A stretch of DNA of 64,000 bases from Scatolibacter rhodanostii (GTDB lineage: Bacteria > Bacillota > Clostridia > Oscillospirales > Acutalibacteraceae), in contig NZ_FZLO01000001.1 in the NCBI RefSeq assembly GCF_900197595.1, forward strand, positions 1 to 64,000, read 5' to 3'. Position 1 is the stretch's first letter, and every line of letters starts with the position of its first letter. Under the pieces are notes generated by a model. It had not been told where the DNA came from. It worked only from the letters and a program-made list of their open reading frames with translations, and did no database searches. Shown piece by piece: positions 1 through 7,176 of this stretch. A program made the position numbers and the translations under genes.

Positions 1-31
1 CGTGTAAATTTTTCACAAGAGGAGAACTGCT

Positions 32-517
32 ATGGTAGTTATAAAAAGCTATGACAGAATTGAGTGTGCTGACGGTTTTATTCGAGTGAAAACGAATGAA
101 AAATGCTGTTGCTCGGTCTGTGGTGGAATTTTATACGTCAGAGATAGCAAGCCTAGAAAAGTTATTAATCAAGCGGGAATAACGAAAATTTATCGCCTGA
201 GAAGATTAAAATGCCAGAACTGCGGCTATTTACACACTGAAATCCCTGGCAGCATAGTCCCATACAAACATTATGCTGCAGAGGTTATTGAAGCAGAAAT
301 ATGGCAAGAACGGGAGGACTGTCCAGCCGATAATAACACTTCATGGCGGTGGAAAAGTTTTTTTGCAAGTATATTAATTTTGGCGCAAAAACACAACTTT
401 TTCTCTTCTCAGTCTCACTGGATTTCGAAAGCTTACCAAATCGTTGAAAAATTTAAGTTATTAACACACCCAGTTTGTGTTCCGTTCGAAAGTATCCGGT
501 GTTATAATTCCAAATAG
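32..517 (+). CDS. DUF6431-like zinc-ribbon protein next to an integrase
   Basis: This 161-residue protein has two CxxC pairs (Cys27/Cys30 and Cys61/Cys64), which suggests an N-terminal zinc ribbon like that of transposase-associated proteins. The rest of the chain has no motif I can name. I recall DUF6431 proteins sitting directly before tyrosine recombinases in Clostridia, and that arrangement is present here with a 23-base gap. A strong ribosome-binding site, AGAGGAG, precedes the ATG. The gene is AT-rich compared with the core genes further right. It probably helps a small mobile cassette bind DNA or choose its target, but that is inference. The family name is from memory and unverified. 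Confidence 0.6.
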   Translation: MVVIKSYDRIECADGFIRVKTNEKCCCSVCGGILYVRDSKPRKVINQAGITKIYRLRRLKCQNCGYLHTEIPGSIVPYKHYAAEVIEAEIWQEREDCPADNNTSWRWKSFFASILILAQKHNFFSSQSHWISKAYQIVEKFKLLTHPVCVPFESIRCYNSK

Positions 518-540
518 TGATAATAAAGGAGAAATTAGCT

Positions 541-1536
541 ATGAGCGAACTATGCAAAAACAATAATGAATATACAATTGGAGAGTGGATGGATGTTTGG
601 TTTAAGGTATATGCAAAAGTGCAGTTGAGAGCCAGTACAATCAAAATCCATAAAAATGCACGGAAAAGAATTCAAAATAAATATCCCACATTTGAAAATA
701 AGAATCTAGATGAACTAACCTCACTAGAGTTTCAAATCATATTAAATTCTTTTGAAGAGCAGTATGCAAAATCAAGTATAAATCAGATTAAACATATATA
801 TTACAGTATTTATCGATTTGCAATAAGGAATAATATATGTCAGTATAATCCGATTGCAGAGATAACTATACCTAAGAATGCTGCGGTGAAAAAAGTGGAA
901 GCTTTAACGTGGGAAGAACAGAAGCAGGTTTTATCGATATTAGATTGGCTAAGTCCAATGGATGAATATATTATTAGATTTTTCTTGTATACCGGATTGC
1001 GCCGAATGGAATTGTTAAATTTACGTTGGCAGGATTGGAATGAAGAAAAAAACCAGATTAAGGTAAGAGAAAGCAAAACAGATACGGGTGTTCGTATTAT
1101 TCCACTTGTTCCGGAAGCTAAATTGATTCTGCAATATTTAAAAAATCAAAAACTAAGAATAGGGAATAGGTGTCCCTGTATATTTTCTATTTATAATAAA
1201 AAAGTGACTGAATCACATTTAAGACACACCTGTGACAAAATAGCCAGTTTAGCAGAAATCAGACATTTAACGCCTCATATGCTTAGGCATACCTTTGCGA
1301 CTAGACTTTTGGAACGTGGTGTACATATCAAAGTAGTATCAAAATTACTGGGGCATAAAGATATTGCGTTTACCATGAAACGATATATAACGCTAGATGA
1401 GCGATATGTAGAAACACAAATCATGCTTTTATCAGATGAATATCTAGCGCAACATGAGTTAATATCAGAAAATAGCAATGTTAATTATTTATTCGATAAC
1501 AAGGGGACACAGTCCTTCAATCAATTTCTAGCCTAA
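541..1536 (+). CDS. tyrosine-type site-specific recombinase (integrase)
   Basis: This is a phage-integrase family recombinase of 331 residues. It has an N-terminal SAM-like core-binding domain (about 10-105) and a C-terminal catalytic domain. The catalytic set is visible: Arg154 in TGLRRMELL, Lys179, His246 and Arg249 in HMLRHTFATRLLERG, His272 in LLGHKD, and the nucleophile Tyr282 in MKRYITL. The open frame starts further upstream, but the site AAAGGAGAA fits the ATG at 541. It follows the DUF6431-like gene and ends in a strong terminator, so the two look like one mobile cassette. No recombination sites were found, and the left edge of the element lies outside the window. Confidence 0.9.
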   Translation: MSELCKNNNEYTIGEWMDVWFKVYAKVQLRASTIKIHKNARKRIQNKYPTFENKNLDELTSLEFQIILNSFEEQYAKSSINQIKHIYYSIYRFAIRNNICQYNPIAEITIPKNAAVKKVEALTWEEQKQVLSILDWLSPMDEYIIRFFLYTGLRRMELLNLRWQDWNEEKNQIKVRESKTDTGVRIIPLVPEAKLILQYLKNQKLRIGNRCPCIFSIYNKKVTESHLRHTCDKIASLAEIRHLTPHMLRHTFATRLLERGVHIKVVSKLLGHKDIAFTMKRYITLDERYVETQIMLLSDEYLAQHELISENSNVNYLFDNKGTQSFNQFLA

Positions 1537-1546
1537 AATGCCTAAA

Positions 1547-1580
1547 AAAAGAAGAACTCATAAATTTGAGTTCTTCTTTT
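1547..1580 (+). terminator. intrinsic terminator of the integrase cassette
   Basis: A perfect 14-bp stem (1547-1560 with 1567-1580) encloses a 6-base loop, with an A-rich left arm and T-rich right arm. It begins ten bases after the integrase stop codon. Confidence 0.85.
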
Positions 1581-1588
1581 ACGGTATA

Positions 1589-1617
1589 TTGACTTTATAG
1601 CAAAACAGTGGTAAAAT
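1589..1617 (+). promoter_or_regulatory. sigma-A promoter for a plus-strand small RNA
   Basis: TTGACT (1589-1594) and TAAAAT (1612-1617) are separated by exactly 17 bases. It points rightward into about 180 bases with no convincing plus-strand reading frame. It also overlaps the 3' end of the minus-strand peptide frame. Confidence 0.6.
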
Positions 1618-1708
1618 TAGTCAAAATACAAAAAACTCCCACAGCCAAAGCTAGCTGCAAACTAACTTTGGCATGTGCCCCTACAACAGATGTGAAGCCA
1701 TCTATCAT
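1595..1708 (-). CDS. 37-residue hydrophobic peptide, type I toxin-like
   Basis: A minus-strand frame from the ATG at 1708 encodes 37 residues beginning MIDGFTSVVGAHAK, then a hydrophobic stretch (about 15-37) ending in TTVLL. A consensus promoter (TTGAAA, 17 bases, TATAAT) lies about 30 bases upstream on the same strand. A second promoter fires an RNA across it from the other side. Small size, one membrane-spanning segment and an overlapping antisense RNA match the layout of type I toxin-antitoxin loci of the Fst or holin-like kind. No clear Shine-Dalgarno is visible. A possible terminator hairpin (1640-1677) falls inside the frame, so translation is not certain. Function is inferred only. 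Confidence 0.4.
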   Translation of the reverse strand: MIDGFTSVVGAHAKVSLQLALAVGVFCILTNFTTVLL

Positions 1709-1807
1709 AAAGACTTGTGAGAGCGTTCTTGGTGTGGATTATACCACATCTTGACATACATTTCAAGGACTTTCGGATTGGCAACATCTAGGAGTCCTTA
1801 TTTTTTT
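1624..1807 (+). ncRNA. candidate antisense small RNA, about 180 nt
   Basis: The predicted transcript starts about 7 bases after the promoter at 1589-1617 and ends at a hairpin, AAGGACT (1765-1771) with AGTCCTT (1793-1799), followed by seven T. It holds further hairpins: GCCAAAG/CTTTGGC (1644-1650 with 1666-1672), AGATG/CATCT near 1689-1704, and TGTGG/CCACA near 1733-1748. It is fully antisense to the minus-strand peptide message, as a type I antitoxin RNA would be. I do not recognise a named RNA family. Confidence 0.4.
1738..1766 (-). promoter_or_regulatory. sigma-A promoter for the minus-strand peptide RNA
   Basis: On the minus strand, TTGAAA (1766-1761) is followed after 17 bases by a perfect TATAAT (1743-1738). 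Predicted start is near 1731, giving a leader of about 23 bases before the peptide ATG at 1708. Confidence 0.6.
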
Positions 1808-2152
1808 GTTTTGAATGCTTTTTCTGAACAGATTTAGCGTTTAAATATACCCGATGTTTCTTTAACAAACTGGAAACATTGTGTAGAACAGGCCTCATTA
1901 CACTTTTAAACTTAGCGGTATAAAAAAATGAAAGCTTGTACTACTGGTGTAACTTGACAACCAAATGAAACCAACCAAATGCTACATATACGTGGACAAG
2001 CACAGAAGCTGAATCACACGTTGTTTTGAGGTATGCATCACACGCAACCCTTAACGAGGTGTGCCACGGCATTTGGAGATCAGGTACACACAATTTTATG
2101 CTATATAAATGGGGCTGAGATGAATCTTAGTCCCTTATATACTTAAAGTTGT
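1808..2152. other. intergenic stretch without a recognisable gene
   Basis: I see no coding frame with a ribosome-binding site on either strand. It contains a short direct repeat, AACCAAATG twice near 1960-1980. It also has an imperfect 10-bp hairpin at 2111-2134 (GGGGCTGAGA with TCTTAGTCCC). It may be debris of the adjacent mobile cassette. Confidence 0.4.
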
Positions 2153-2182
2153 GGTGAGACAATGTAAAAATGTTGTCTCACC
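2153..2182 (-). terminator. hairpin just downstream of tRNA-Trp
   Basis: A perfect 10-bp inverted repeat (GGTGAGACAA with TTGTCTCACC) lies 15 bases beyond the 3' end of the minus-strand tRNA. The following T-run is poor on that strand, so it may end or process the tRNA transcript. It could equally be an unrelated inverted repeat. Confidence 0.4.
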
Positions 2183-2196
2183 AGAGCTTTAAAAAA

Positions 2197-2272
2197 TGGC
2201 AGGGGCAGAAGGATTCGAACCCTCGGCACGTGGTTTTGGAGACCACTGCTCTACCAACTGAGCTATACCCCT
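2197..2272 (-). tRNA. tRNA-Trp (anticodon CCA)
   Basis: This 76-base gene has the 3' CCA encoded. The acceptor stem pairs AGGGGTA with TGCCCCT, allowing one G-T pair. The D arm carries AGTTGGTAGA, the anticodon stem GTGGT/ACCAC encloses CTCCAAA (anticodon CCA), and the T loop is TTCGAAT. It stands alone, with its own consensus promoter upstream. Confidence 0.95.
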
Positions 2273-2290
2273 AAATTTTACTGCTTGACT

Positions 2291-2319
2291 ATTTTAACAT
2301 CCAAAACGATGGCTGTCAA
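2291..2319 (-). promoter_or_regulatory. promoter of tRNA-Trp
   Basis: On the minus strand, TTGACA (2319-2314) and TAAAAT (2296-2291) are separated by 17 bases. The -10 lies about 19 bases before the tRNA 5' end. Confidence 0.75.
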
Positions 2320-2391
2320 GAGAAGAAAATAAAATTATAGTATTTTTCCGATTTTTATGTAAAGGCAATGTGGGTTGCAATCAAGAATCTC

Positions 2392-2598
2392 TTAAAGCTT
2401 AAAATTTTTATTAATCAAATCATCCTGTAAAATGATACGTTTGATACTATCGCTAATTTGAGTAAAGAAAGCACATAGGATTAAAAGATCTCTTTCACTG
2501 CATTTTTCAGAGAGAACAATAGCAATAGAAGTGGCCAGTGCGGTTAACTCACTTCCATTCAGACTACAGTTTTCATTTTTATTCGCTTTTCCGCTCAT
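2392..2598 (-). CDS. small DUF6774-like protein of unknown function
   Basis: This 68-residue protein is helical in character: a hydrophilic N-terminus, then LTALATSIAIVLSEKCSE and a leucine-rich second half. From memory this resembles the small DUF6774 proteins of Clostridia, which have no known role. The open frame extends to a GTG at 2607. I chose the ATG at 2598 because AAGGGTG lies at a proper distance before it. It is divergent from the GntR/ABC operon. Confidence 0.55.
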   Translation of the reverse strand: MSGKANKNENCSLNGSELTALATSIAIVLSEKCSERDLLILCAFFTQISDSIKRIILQDDLINKNFKL

Positions 2599-2657
2599 AC
2601 TCATCACCCTTATATAGCATATGCCTGAATGCCATTTTAGTTATTCCTAAAAAATGC

Positions 2658-2686
2658 TTGACATTTTAGTTGGTTGCGCATATACT
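2658..2686 (+). promoter_or_regulatory. promoter of the GntR/ABC operon
   Basis: A consensus TTGACA (2658-2663) is separated by 17 bases from TATACT (2681-2686), about 55 bases before the regulator start. Confidence 0.8.
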
Positions 2687-2687
2687 T

Positions 2688-2708
2688 AGTTACACAAGTA
2701 GTTAACTA
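2688..2708 (+). promoter_or_regulatory. candidate operator for the GntR regulator
   Basis: Directly after the -10 is AGTTACACAAGTAGTTAACTA, which contains the perfect 10-bp palindrome TAGTTAACTA (2699-2708) and a direct repeat of AGTTA. YtrA-type GntR repressors often bind at such positions to control their own operon. Binding here is inferred. Confidence 0.45.
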
Positions 2709-2741
2709 TATAACAAGTAATAAGAAAGTGAGGGTTGATTG

Positions 2742-3113
2742 ATGAAATTAGATACCGAAAGCACAAAACCTATTTTTCAGCAGATTAGTGATGAAATAGA
2801 AGATGCTGTTTTCACGGGCGCATTTAAAGAAGAAACGCAAGTTCCGTCTACAACAGAGATTTCAGCAATGTTTAAAATCAATCCGGCTACTGTCTTGAAA
2901 GGGATGAATCAACTGGTGGATACAGGTATTCTTTACAAGAAACGAGGACTTGGTATGTTTGTGGCAAAAGGAGCAGCCGAAAAAGTTCGTCAAAACAGGC
3001 AAAATAATTTCTTAGAAACCTATGTAAAACCTATGATTGAAGAGGCAGAAAAGCTGAATTTATCAAAAGATGAAATTGTTGGTTTAGTAGAGAGAGGGTA
3101 TAAGTATGAATAA
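2742..3113 (+). CDS. GntR-family (YtrA-type) transcriptional regulator
   Basis: This 123-residue protein has an N-terminal GntR winged helix-turn-helix (about 8-75), with the typical PIFQQISDEIEDAVFTGAFK start and a VPSTTEISAMFKINPATVLKG recognition region. Only a short helical tail follows. That lack of a large ligand domain marks the YtrA subfamily, which represses adjacent ABC transporter operons. The track-style start at a TTG is less likely than the ATG at 2742, which sits properly behind GTGAGGG. It overlaps the ATPase gene by 8 bases, showing translational coupling. The palindrome in its promoter is a plausible autoregulatory site. Confidence 0.88.
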   Translation: MKLDTESTKPIFQQISDEIEDAVFTGAFKEETQVPSTTEISAMFKINPATVLKGMNQLVDTGILYKKRGLGMFVAKGAAEKVRQNRQNNFLETYVKPMIEEAEKLNLSKDEIVGLVERGYKYE

Positions 3114-3957
3114 AATTGAGATTCGCCAAGTCAGTAAAAATTTTGGAGATACAACAGCACTTGATAAAGTGTCAGTGGATATTTTACCCGAAAAAATTTA
3201 TGGACTTTTGGGAAGAAACGGTGCGGGAAAATCCACTTTATTAAATGTCATCAGTAATCGTATTTTTGCAGACAACGGTGCGGTTTTGGTCGACGGTGTG
3301 AAATCAGCTGAAAATGACAAGGCACTGAGTAAAGTCTATCTGATGAGTGAGAAAAACTATTACCCTGAAGATATGAAAGTGAAAGAGATTTTCAAATGGA
3401 CAAAAGAATTTTATGGCAATTTTGATACTGAAAAAGCGTATCAGCTGTCAGAATTATTCGGTCTCAATGTAAAGCAGAGAAGTTCTAAGCTGTCCACAGG
3501 ATATGCTTCTATTTTTAAAATTATCTTAGCACTTTGTTTAGATATTCCTTACATCTTCCTTGATGAGCCTGTTTTAGGGCTAGACGCAAACCACAGAGAG
3601 ATGTTTTATAAGCTATTGCTTGAGTCTTATGCTGAAAAGCCCAGAACTTTTGTGATATCGACACACTTAATTGAAGAAATTTCTAGTTTGATTGAAGATG
3701 TAATCATCATTAAAAACGGAAAAGTAATCAAAGATTGTTCTAGTGAAGAGCTGCTCTCTTCTGGGTACACTGTCAGTGGTGCTGCAGAGGTGGTGGATGC
3801 TTTCACGAAAGGCAAAGAGGTTATTGGTGCCGATATGTTGGGCGGACTAAAAAGTGCCTATGTTATCGGTACGGCAGATAAGAGCCAAGTTTTGGATGGA
3901 TTGGAAATTACAAAACTGGATATGCAAAAATTATTTATTCAATTGACCAATTCATGA
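3106..3957 (+). CDS. ABC transporter ATP-binding protein
   Basis: This 283-residue nucleotide-binding subunit has Walker A GRNGAGKST (36-44), a divergent signature LSTGY (129-133), Walker B YIFLDEP (149-155) and the switch His187. A C-terminal extension of about 70 residues follows the ATPase core, as is common in ABC-2-type exporters of the YtrB kind. It lies between the GntR regulator and two homologous membrane proteins, so it most likely energises both. The cargo is unknown. YtrA-linked systems in other Firmicutes respond to cell-wall antibiotics, but that role is only an analogy here. Confidence 0.88.
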   Translation: MNKIEIRQVSKNFGDTTALDKVSVDILPEKIYGLLGRNGAGKSTLLNVISNRIFADNGAVLVDGVKSAENDKALSKVYLMSEKNYYPEDMKVKEIFKWTKEFYGNFDTEKAYQLSELFGLNVKQRSSKLSTGYASIFKIILALCLDIPYIFLDEPVLGLDANHREMFYKLLLESYAEKPRTFVISTHLIEEISSLIEDVIIIKNGKVIKDCSSEELLSSGYTVSGAAEVVDAFTKGKEVIGADMLGGLKSAYVIGTADKSQVLDGLEITKLDMQKLFIQLTNS

Positions 3958-3969
3958 GGGGGTTAAATA

Positions 3970-4746
3970 ATGAAAATTAAACCAAGCCTCAAGTTTTACT
4001 TAAGAAATATGTTTCTTGCTGTGGGTGTTTATTACGCGATTACCACCGTTATGTTGATGGTTGTAACGATTATTTTGAATCTATTCAAAGTCGGCAACGA
4101 AGAAATGAATTTTTCGAGCAGTACAGAATTTGGTTCGCCTACATTTTGTATTATATGGGGAATACTTATTTTTACAGCTTATATGAAATTTATGCTTCAA
4201 AATGGTGTTTCTAGAAAAACAATGTTTATGAGCGGTGTTCTCTCCACAGTTATTCTTGCATTTGCCATGAGTATCATCGACTTTGTTATCCAAATTGTGA
4301 TTGGTAAAATGGGGGGTTTACTAAATGTTTCCCTTACGGGGCGTCCTGCTTTTTCCATCCTTTATAGAAATGGAATATTTATTTCAGAATTCACATTTGG
4401 CGATGTTGTGCTGAATCTGATTTGGTCATCTTTGTTTGCTGTTTTCTTAGGGTTTTTGGGCATGATTTCAGGACTTGTCTTTTATCGACTATCTAAGATA
4501 GGACGTATTATAGCCGGTGTTGGGCTTGGCGGCGGTTTAGTTATTTTACTTCCTATTGCAGAAGAAACCATTACGAATGGAGCCATTAGTAGAGCCGCTA
4601 AACAATTTGTTTTATTTGTTCTTGGCCTGCAACACTCGTCGGGGCCCAATCCATACATTTGGTTTGCGAGTTCTCTAGTGCTATGTGCTGTTATAGGTGG
4701 ACTTTCGTATCTGTTACTTCGCCGAGCGGCTCCGCAGAAAGCGTAA
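3970..4746 (+). CDS. ABC transporter membrane protein, copy 1
   Basis: This 258-residue integral membrane protein has about six hydrophobic segments. The N-terminal one follows MKIKPSLKFYLRNMF, and the protein ends RRAAPQKA. It starts 12 bases after the ATPase gene behind a GAGGGGG site. It is clearly paralogous to the next gene: shared blocks include KFMLQNGVSRKTMF, FTFGD and LGFLG, and the glycine-rich stretch GVGLGGG. It is probably the permease half of the exporter, working as a heterodimer with copy 2. Substrate unknown. Confidence 0.8.
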   Translation: MKIKPSLKFYLRNMFLAVGVYYAITTVMLMVVTIILNLFKVGNEEMNFSSSTEFGSPTFCIIWGILIFTAYMKFMLQNGVSRKTMFMSGVLSTVILAFAMSIIDFVIQIVIGKMGGLLNVSLTGRPAFSILYRNGIFISEFTFGDVVLNLIWSSLFAVFLGFLGMISGLVFYRLSKIGRIIAGVGLGGGLVILLPIAEETITNGAISRAAKQFVLFVLGLQHSSGPNPYIWFASSLVLCAVIGGLSYLLLRRAAPQKA

Positions 4747-4877
4747 CCAAGGCGCAAGACACGATACTAGCGGCGATAGACCAAATTAGGCGATGGGCAA
4801 GTTACAATTTTGAGCAAAAAATTTTGGGATGGAATGAGCAATTAAGGTTTTGTCAAGAATCTTCGAGGAGGGTCGAA

Positions 4878-5648
4878 ATGAAAATAAAATCAACTTATAA
4901 ATTTTATCTAAGGACAATGATGATTTCAGCAGCCATGTATTATGGGATTACGGTTGCCATTATGTTGTCTGGAGAGGCGTTCATCAAGATAGCTGCCAGT
5001 GGAAATGATGACGTCACATTTTCTAATAGTACAACAATAGGTTCACCTATATTTGCTTTTGTGTGGGGAATCTTGATTTTCACAACCTACATTAAATTTA
5101 TGCTGCAAAATGGAGTTTCTCGTAAGACCATGTTTTGCACGGGAGTACTCTCTATTTTTTCTCTTTCTACTATAATGGGCATTCTGGATATGATATTGGC
5201 TCTTCTGTTCAATAAGATTCGATCAGGTAGCCAGAGCAGCGAAGTCTCGCTTTTTTCAATGATATACAAAAACGAAATGCCGGTTTCTCAGTTTACGTTT
5301 GGCGATATCGTGTCGAATGTACTCTGGACATTTGCACTAACGATTTTTTTGGGATTTTTAGGCACACTGATTGGTCTTGTTTTTTATCGTTTATCAAAGC
5401 TTGGAAAAATTATTGTAGGCGTTGGTCTTGGCGGTGGTATATTGATTTTGCTGCCTGTTATTGAAGCAACAATGACAAAAGGCGCTATCGTTAAAGCAAT
5501 CGGCAGGTTCTTCTTGTTCGTATTTGGCTTGCAAGATACATCTGGTCCTAATCCCTACATCTGGGTGATTAGCTCTTTGGTTATCTGCGTTGTACTAATT
5601 ACATTATCATTTTTGTTAGTTCGCAGAGCAGCACCACAAAAAGCATAA
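4878..5648 (+). CDS. ABC transporter membrane protein, copy 2
   Basis: This 256-residue membrane protein is homologous along its whole length to copy 1, including the shared ends FYLR and RRAAPQKA. The ATG at 4878 follows GGAGGG. The frame stays open upstream through the 131-base spacer into copy 1, but nothing there looks like protein of this family. The pair arose by tandem duplication and has diverged well beyond DNA-level identity. Two different permeases with one ATPase suggests a heterodimeric transporter. A strong terminator closes the operon. Confidence 0.8.
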   Translation: MKIKSTYKFYLRTMMISAAMYYGITVAIMLSGEAFIKIAASGNDDVTFSNSTTIGSPIFAFVWGILIFTTYIKFMLQNGVSRKTMFCTGVLSIFSLSTIMGILDMILALLFNKIRSGSQSSEVSLFSMIYKNEMPVSQFTFGDIVSNVLWTFALTIFLGFLGTLIGLVFYRLSKLGKIIVGVGLGGGILILLPVIEATMTKGAIVKAIGRFFLFVFGLQDTSGPNPYIWVISSLVICVVLITLSFLLVRRAAPQKA

Positions 5649-5696
5649 CAGAGTAACTGCATAGAATAAAATGTTTTAAAATGGCAACTGCTATTA

Positions 5697-5739
5697 AAAA
5701 AGGAATTCTCTCATAGTAACGTGAGAGGATTCCTTTTTG
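5697..5739. terminator. bidirectional terminator between the ABC operon and spoIID
   Basis: The long stem AAAAAGGAATTCTCTCA with TGAGAGGATTCCTTTTT has one internal mismatch. A-rich and T-rich flanks let it serve the plus-strand ABC operon and the converging spoIID gene. Confidence 0.85.
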
Positions 5740-5828
5740 TTTATAATACGAAGATAGCGCAAATGAAATCGGTAGAATGGCAAGAATAAAATCACATATA
5801 GGCATGACTACAATTTTATATTGACAAC

Positions 5829-6962
5829 TTAGGGAGTATAAGTGATATTTGTGAGCGTAGTACCGGGGTAGTAATGAGCTAGAATTTCTTGATAGTTTGA
5901 GCCTTGCTCAGCCATATAGATTGCTCCCACTTGACTCATACCAACACCATGGCCGTGACCTCTTACGGTAAAAGCGAAGTTTGTGCCATTAAAATTTACG
6001 TCAAAACTAGTGCTTGCTAAAGCAAGAGCAGTGCGCAGTTTAGTGCCTTCTATAGTAATACCGCAAACGTTGATTTGGTTAGTGTAGCCGGCGCTGCTAA
6101 GCTCTTGACTGGTAAACCAATCACTTTCTGCAGTTGAAAAATCAAAAGACAAATCGGGAAATGCAGCTTGTAGTTTTTCTCTTATTTCGTCAGCTGTAAA
6201 TGAATTGTAGCTAAGGTAGCCGTCGCTGAGCAAATCTCCCGGGCTAGCGACTGAAGTCAGATAAGAGCGTTCTGAACCCCACACGTTGGCAGAAGCTTCG
6301 GTGCTGCCATTAGAAATGGCAAAATAAGAGGCAAGAATGGGCTCGTTATTTTCCGTTAGCATTTCTCCGTAGACAGAATTTACAATCAAATTTGCCTTTT
6401 CCATATAAGTATCATATTGCTCACCCCAGCGCTCCTGCATTTTTTCGGGAGTTGTGTAAATTAGCCAAGCGTCGCTGTTGCACGTGAGGTCATAGTCGTT
6501 TTCTTTGTTGACATTTCGTTGGGCGGAATAATAAGTATAGGCTGCAACAGCTTGTGCTTTTAGTGATTCATCAGGGGCAGAAAGCGGCATTTCACAAGCG
6601 ACAGCGGCGGGTAAAAAATCTTTGGCAGCAACAGTGAGAATCGTATCAGTAGCAGAATCTTTAATTCTAAAGATATCATTTTCTGCACTTGTTGGAGCAG
6701 TAGTGCTGCCTTTTTGAGGGAAGATGGTTACGCCGTCTAAGAATCCGGGGACAGAAGAGGATGGATCAGGAGTAGCACTAGGTGCGGCTTTTGTATTCGT
6801 TTCAGACTTAGTAGAATCTATAGCAGCAGGGGAGACTGAAGCCTTAGAAGAATCGCCCCGCAAATGGAAAATACCAAGAGGTAAAAATAAAAAGAGCAGA
6901 TATAAGAGAAGAACGTAAAGTGCCAAATGCTTGTGAGAATACTTTTTTTGTTTGGTTTCCAT
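5829..6962 (-). CDS. spoIID: SpoIID/LytB-domain protein (stage II sporulation protein D-like)
   Basis: This protein is about 377 residues. A cytoplasmic N-terminus is followed by one membrane segment (about 14-35), a Ser/Thr/Ala/Pro-rich linker, then the SpoIID domain. The signature CEMPLSAPDESLKAQAVAAY contains the catalytic glutamate of SpoIID lytic transglycosylases, and GHGHGVGMSQVGA is the usual second motif. SpoIID trims glycan strands during engulfment together with SpoIIP. I chose the ATG before ETKQKK behind AAAGGA; an in-frame TTG lies 21 bases upstream. It stands alone, so a vegetative SpoIID-like role cannot be excluded. Confidence 0.85.
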   Translation of the reverse strand: METKQKKYSHKHLALYVLLLYLLFLFLPLGIFHLRGDSSKASVSPAAIDSTKSETNTKAAPSATPDPSSSVPGFLDGVTIFPQKGSTTAPTSAENDIFRIKDSATDTILTVAAKDFLPAAVACEMPLSAPDESLKAQAVAAYTYYSAQRNVNKENDYDLTCNSDAWLIYTTPEKMQERWGEQYDTYMEKANLIVNSVYGEMLTENNEPILASYFAISNGSTEASANVWGSERSYLTSVASPGDLLSDGYLSYNSFTADEIREKLQAAFPDLSFDFSTAESDWFTSQELSSAGYTNQINVCGITIEGTKLRTALALASTSFDVNFNGTNFAFTVRGHGHGVGMSQVGAIYMAEQGSNYQEILAHYYPGTTLTNITYTP

Positions 6963-7097
6963 GATGATTATCAGTCCTTTCAATAGGTTGTACTATTTCA
7001 GAAAAAAGAGTCAGGAAAAATGGCAGAGGGTTATTTTGAAATTCAACTCATTTTTATAACAAATGAAAGATTTGTGAGACGAAGTTGCAAAAATGGA

Positions 7098-7126
7098 TTG
7101 ACTTCACTGAAGAAATGCGCTAAAAT
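7098..7126 (+). promoter_or_regulatory. promoter of citrate synthase
   Basis: TTGACT (7098-7103) and TAAAAT (7121-7126) are 17 bases apart, about 50 bases before the likely GTG start. Confidence 0.7.
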
Positions 7127-7176
7127 AGCAAAATACTATATGGGTAATGAATATGCGTGGGGTAGGTGAATTATTA

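Noticed and set aside
2197-2272. tRNA-Trp as attachment site of the nearby recombinase cassette
   Set aside because: I found no second copy of the tRNA 3' end in 1-2190, so there is no direct-repeat support.
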